Assembly: GCA_013398175.1 (NCBI GenBank)
Contig: VZRZ01002587.1
Span: 164,480-228,479, forward strand
DNA length: 64,000 nt
From: Climacteris rufus
Taxonomy: Eukaryota; Chordata; Aves; Passeriformes; Climacteridae
Reading direction: 5' to 3'
The notes under the pieces were generated by a model that was given only the letters and a program-made list of their open reading frames with translations, did not search any database and had not been told where the DNA came from. Shown piece after piece: positions 63,863 to 64,000 of this stretch (positions are counted from its first letter, which is position 1; the number at the start of each line of letters is the position of its first letter). Made by a program: the position numbers and the translations under genes.

Positions 63863-63929
63863 TTTGAAAGAATTGAAAGGTTGGCCCATGTGAACCTTAG
63901 GAAGATAAACAAAACCAAGTGCAAGGTCC
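63863..63929 (+). pseudogene. CR1 ORF2 fragment interrupted by an LTR
   Basis: On the plus strand from 63863 an open stretch of 23 codons includes AHVNLRKINKTKCKVL, the CR1 ORF2 segment that in intact elements continues into HLGxGN. It breaks at 63929/63930, exactly where the family B LTR begins. The nucleotides CAAGTGCAAGGTCCTG are typical of CR1 at this point. The rest of the CR1 should lie past the window end, after the LTR. Confidence 0.85.
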
Positions 63930-64000
63930 TGTAGCAGCGTGCTTGGCAGAGGTTGCTTCATTTGAGCTTCGGGTTTAGTGGGAAGAAAGACAAGGCAATG
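63930..64000 (+). mobile_element. LTR family B copy 2, left end only
   Basis: From 63930 (TGTAGCAGCGTGCTTGG) to the window end, about 71 bp align with the start of the LTR at 8454 with roughly eight differences. The flanking DNA on the left is CR1, unlike that at 8454, so the shared left end is a true element boundary. The remainder lies outside the window, so it is unknown whether it is a solo LTR or a longer provirus. Confidence 0.85.

Overview
The window is bird genomic DNA from an AT-rich, gene-poor stretch, either intergenic or inside a very large intron. The evidence for a bird is the set of CR1 LINE fragments (eight seen, most 5'-truncated, with 3' ends built on the ATTCTATG-type octamer) together with solo LTRs of avian endogenous retrovirus type. 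No SINEs, L1 or bacterial-style operons are visible. The mix of LTRs suggests a neoavian bird, possibly a passerine, but the species cannot be fixed by eye.

No host protein-coding gene, tRNA, rRNA or known ncRNA could be supported. Apart from ORFs run through the N gap, the longest open frames (166 codons at 60334-60834 minus, 150 codons at 17562-18014 minus) are about what chance gives in 64 kb on six frames and show no recognisable domain. The only readable coding sequence is decayed CR1 ORF2.

Layout: 1-5.2 kb anonymous; 5.2-5.5 kb solo LTR of family A with a near-perfect 6-bp target duplication; 5.64-5.70 kb CR1 tail; 5.7-8.45 kb anonymous with a GC-richer tract; 8.45-8.9 kb solo LTR of family B; 9.47-10.04 kb CR1 ORF2 fragment; 10-18.2 kb anonymous; 18.2 kb CR1 tail; 21.6-22.5 kb (minus) and 24.3-24.7 kb (plus) an inverted pair of CR1 3' ends; 25.1-25.5 kb a family-A LTR in reverse with a perfect 6-bp duplication; 32.3-32.7 kb LTR-type repeat abutting a CR1 remnant; 40.1 kb CR1 tail; 44.5-45.06 kb solo LTR with a 5-bp duplication; 46.3-47.36 kb long GC-rich avian LTR-type repeat on the minus strand; 49.1-49.3 kb a 200-N gap in a GGAGA repeat; 52.1 kb CR1 tail and a third, truncated family-A LTR; 58.7-59.3 kb CpG-rich solo LTR on the minus strand with a perfect 6-bp duplication; 63.86-64 kb a CR1 ORF2 fragment cut by a second family-B LTR that runs off the window.

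The parts do not form a pathway. The story is of repeated retroelement insertion, with LTR-LTR recombination leaving solo LTRs, into otherwise unremarkable noncoding DNA. No convincing new biological system was found. The points most worth checking are the mosaic LTR family A, the nested CR1/LTR junctions, the inverted CR1 pair, two unusually good short palindromes, and two assembly-suspect sites (22079 and 49115-49314).
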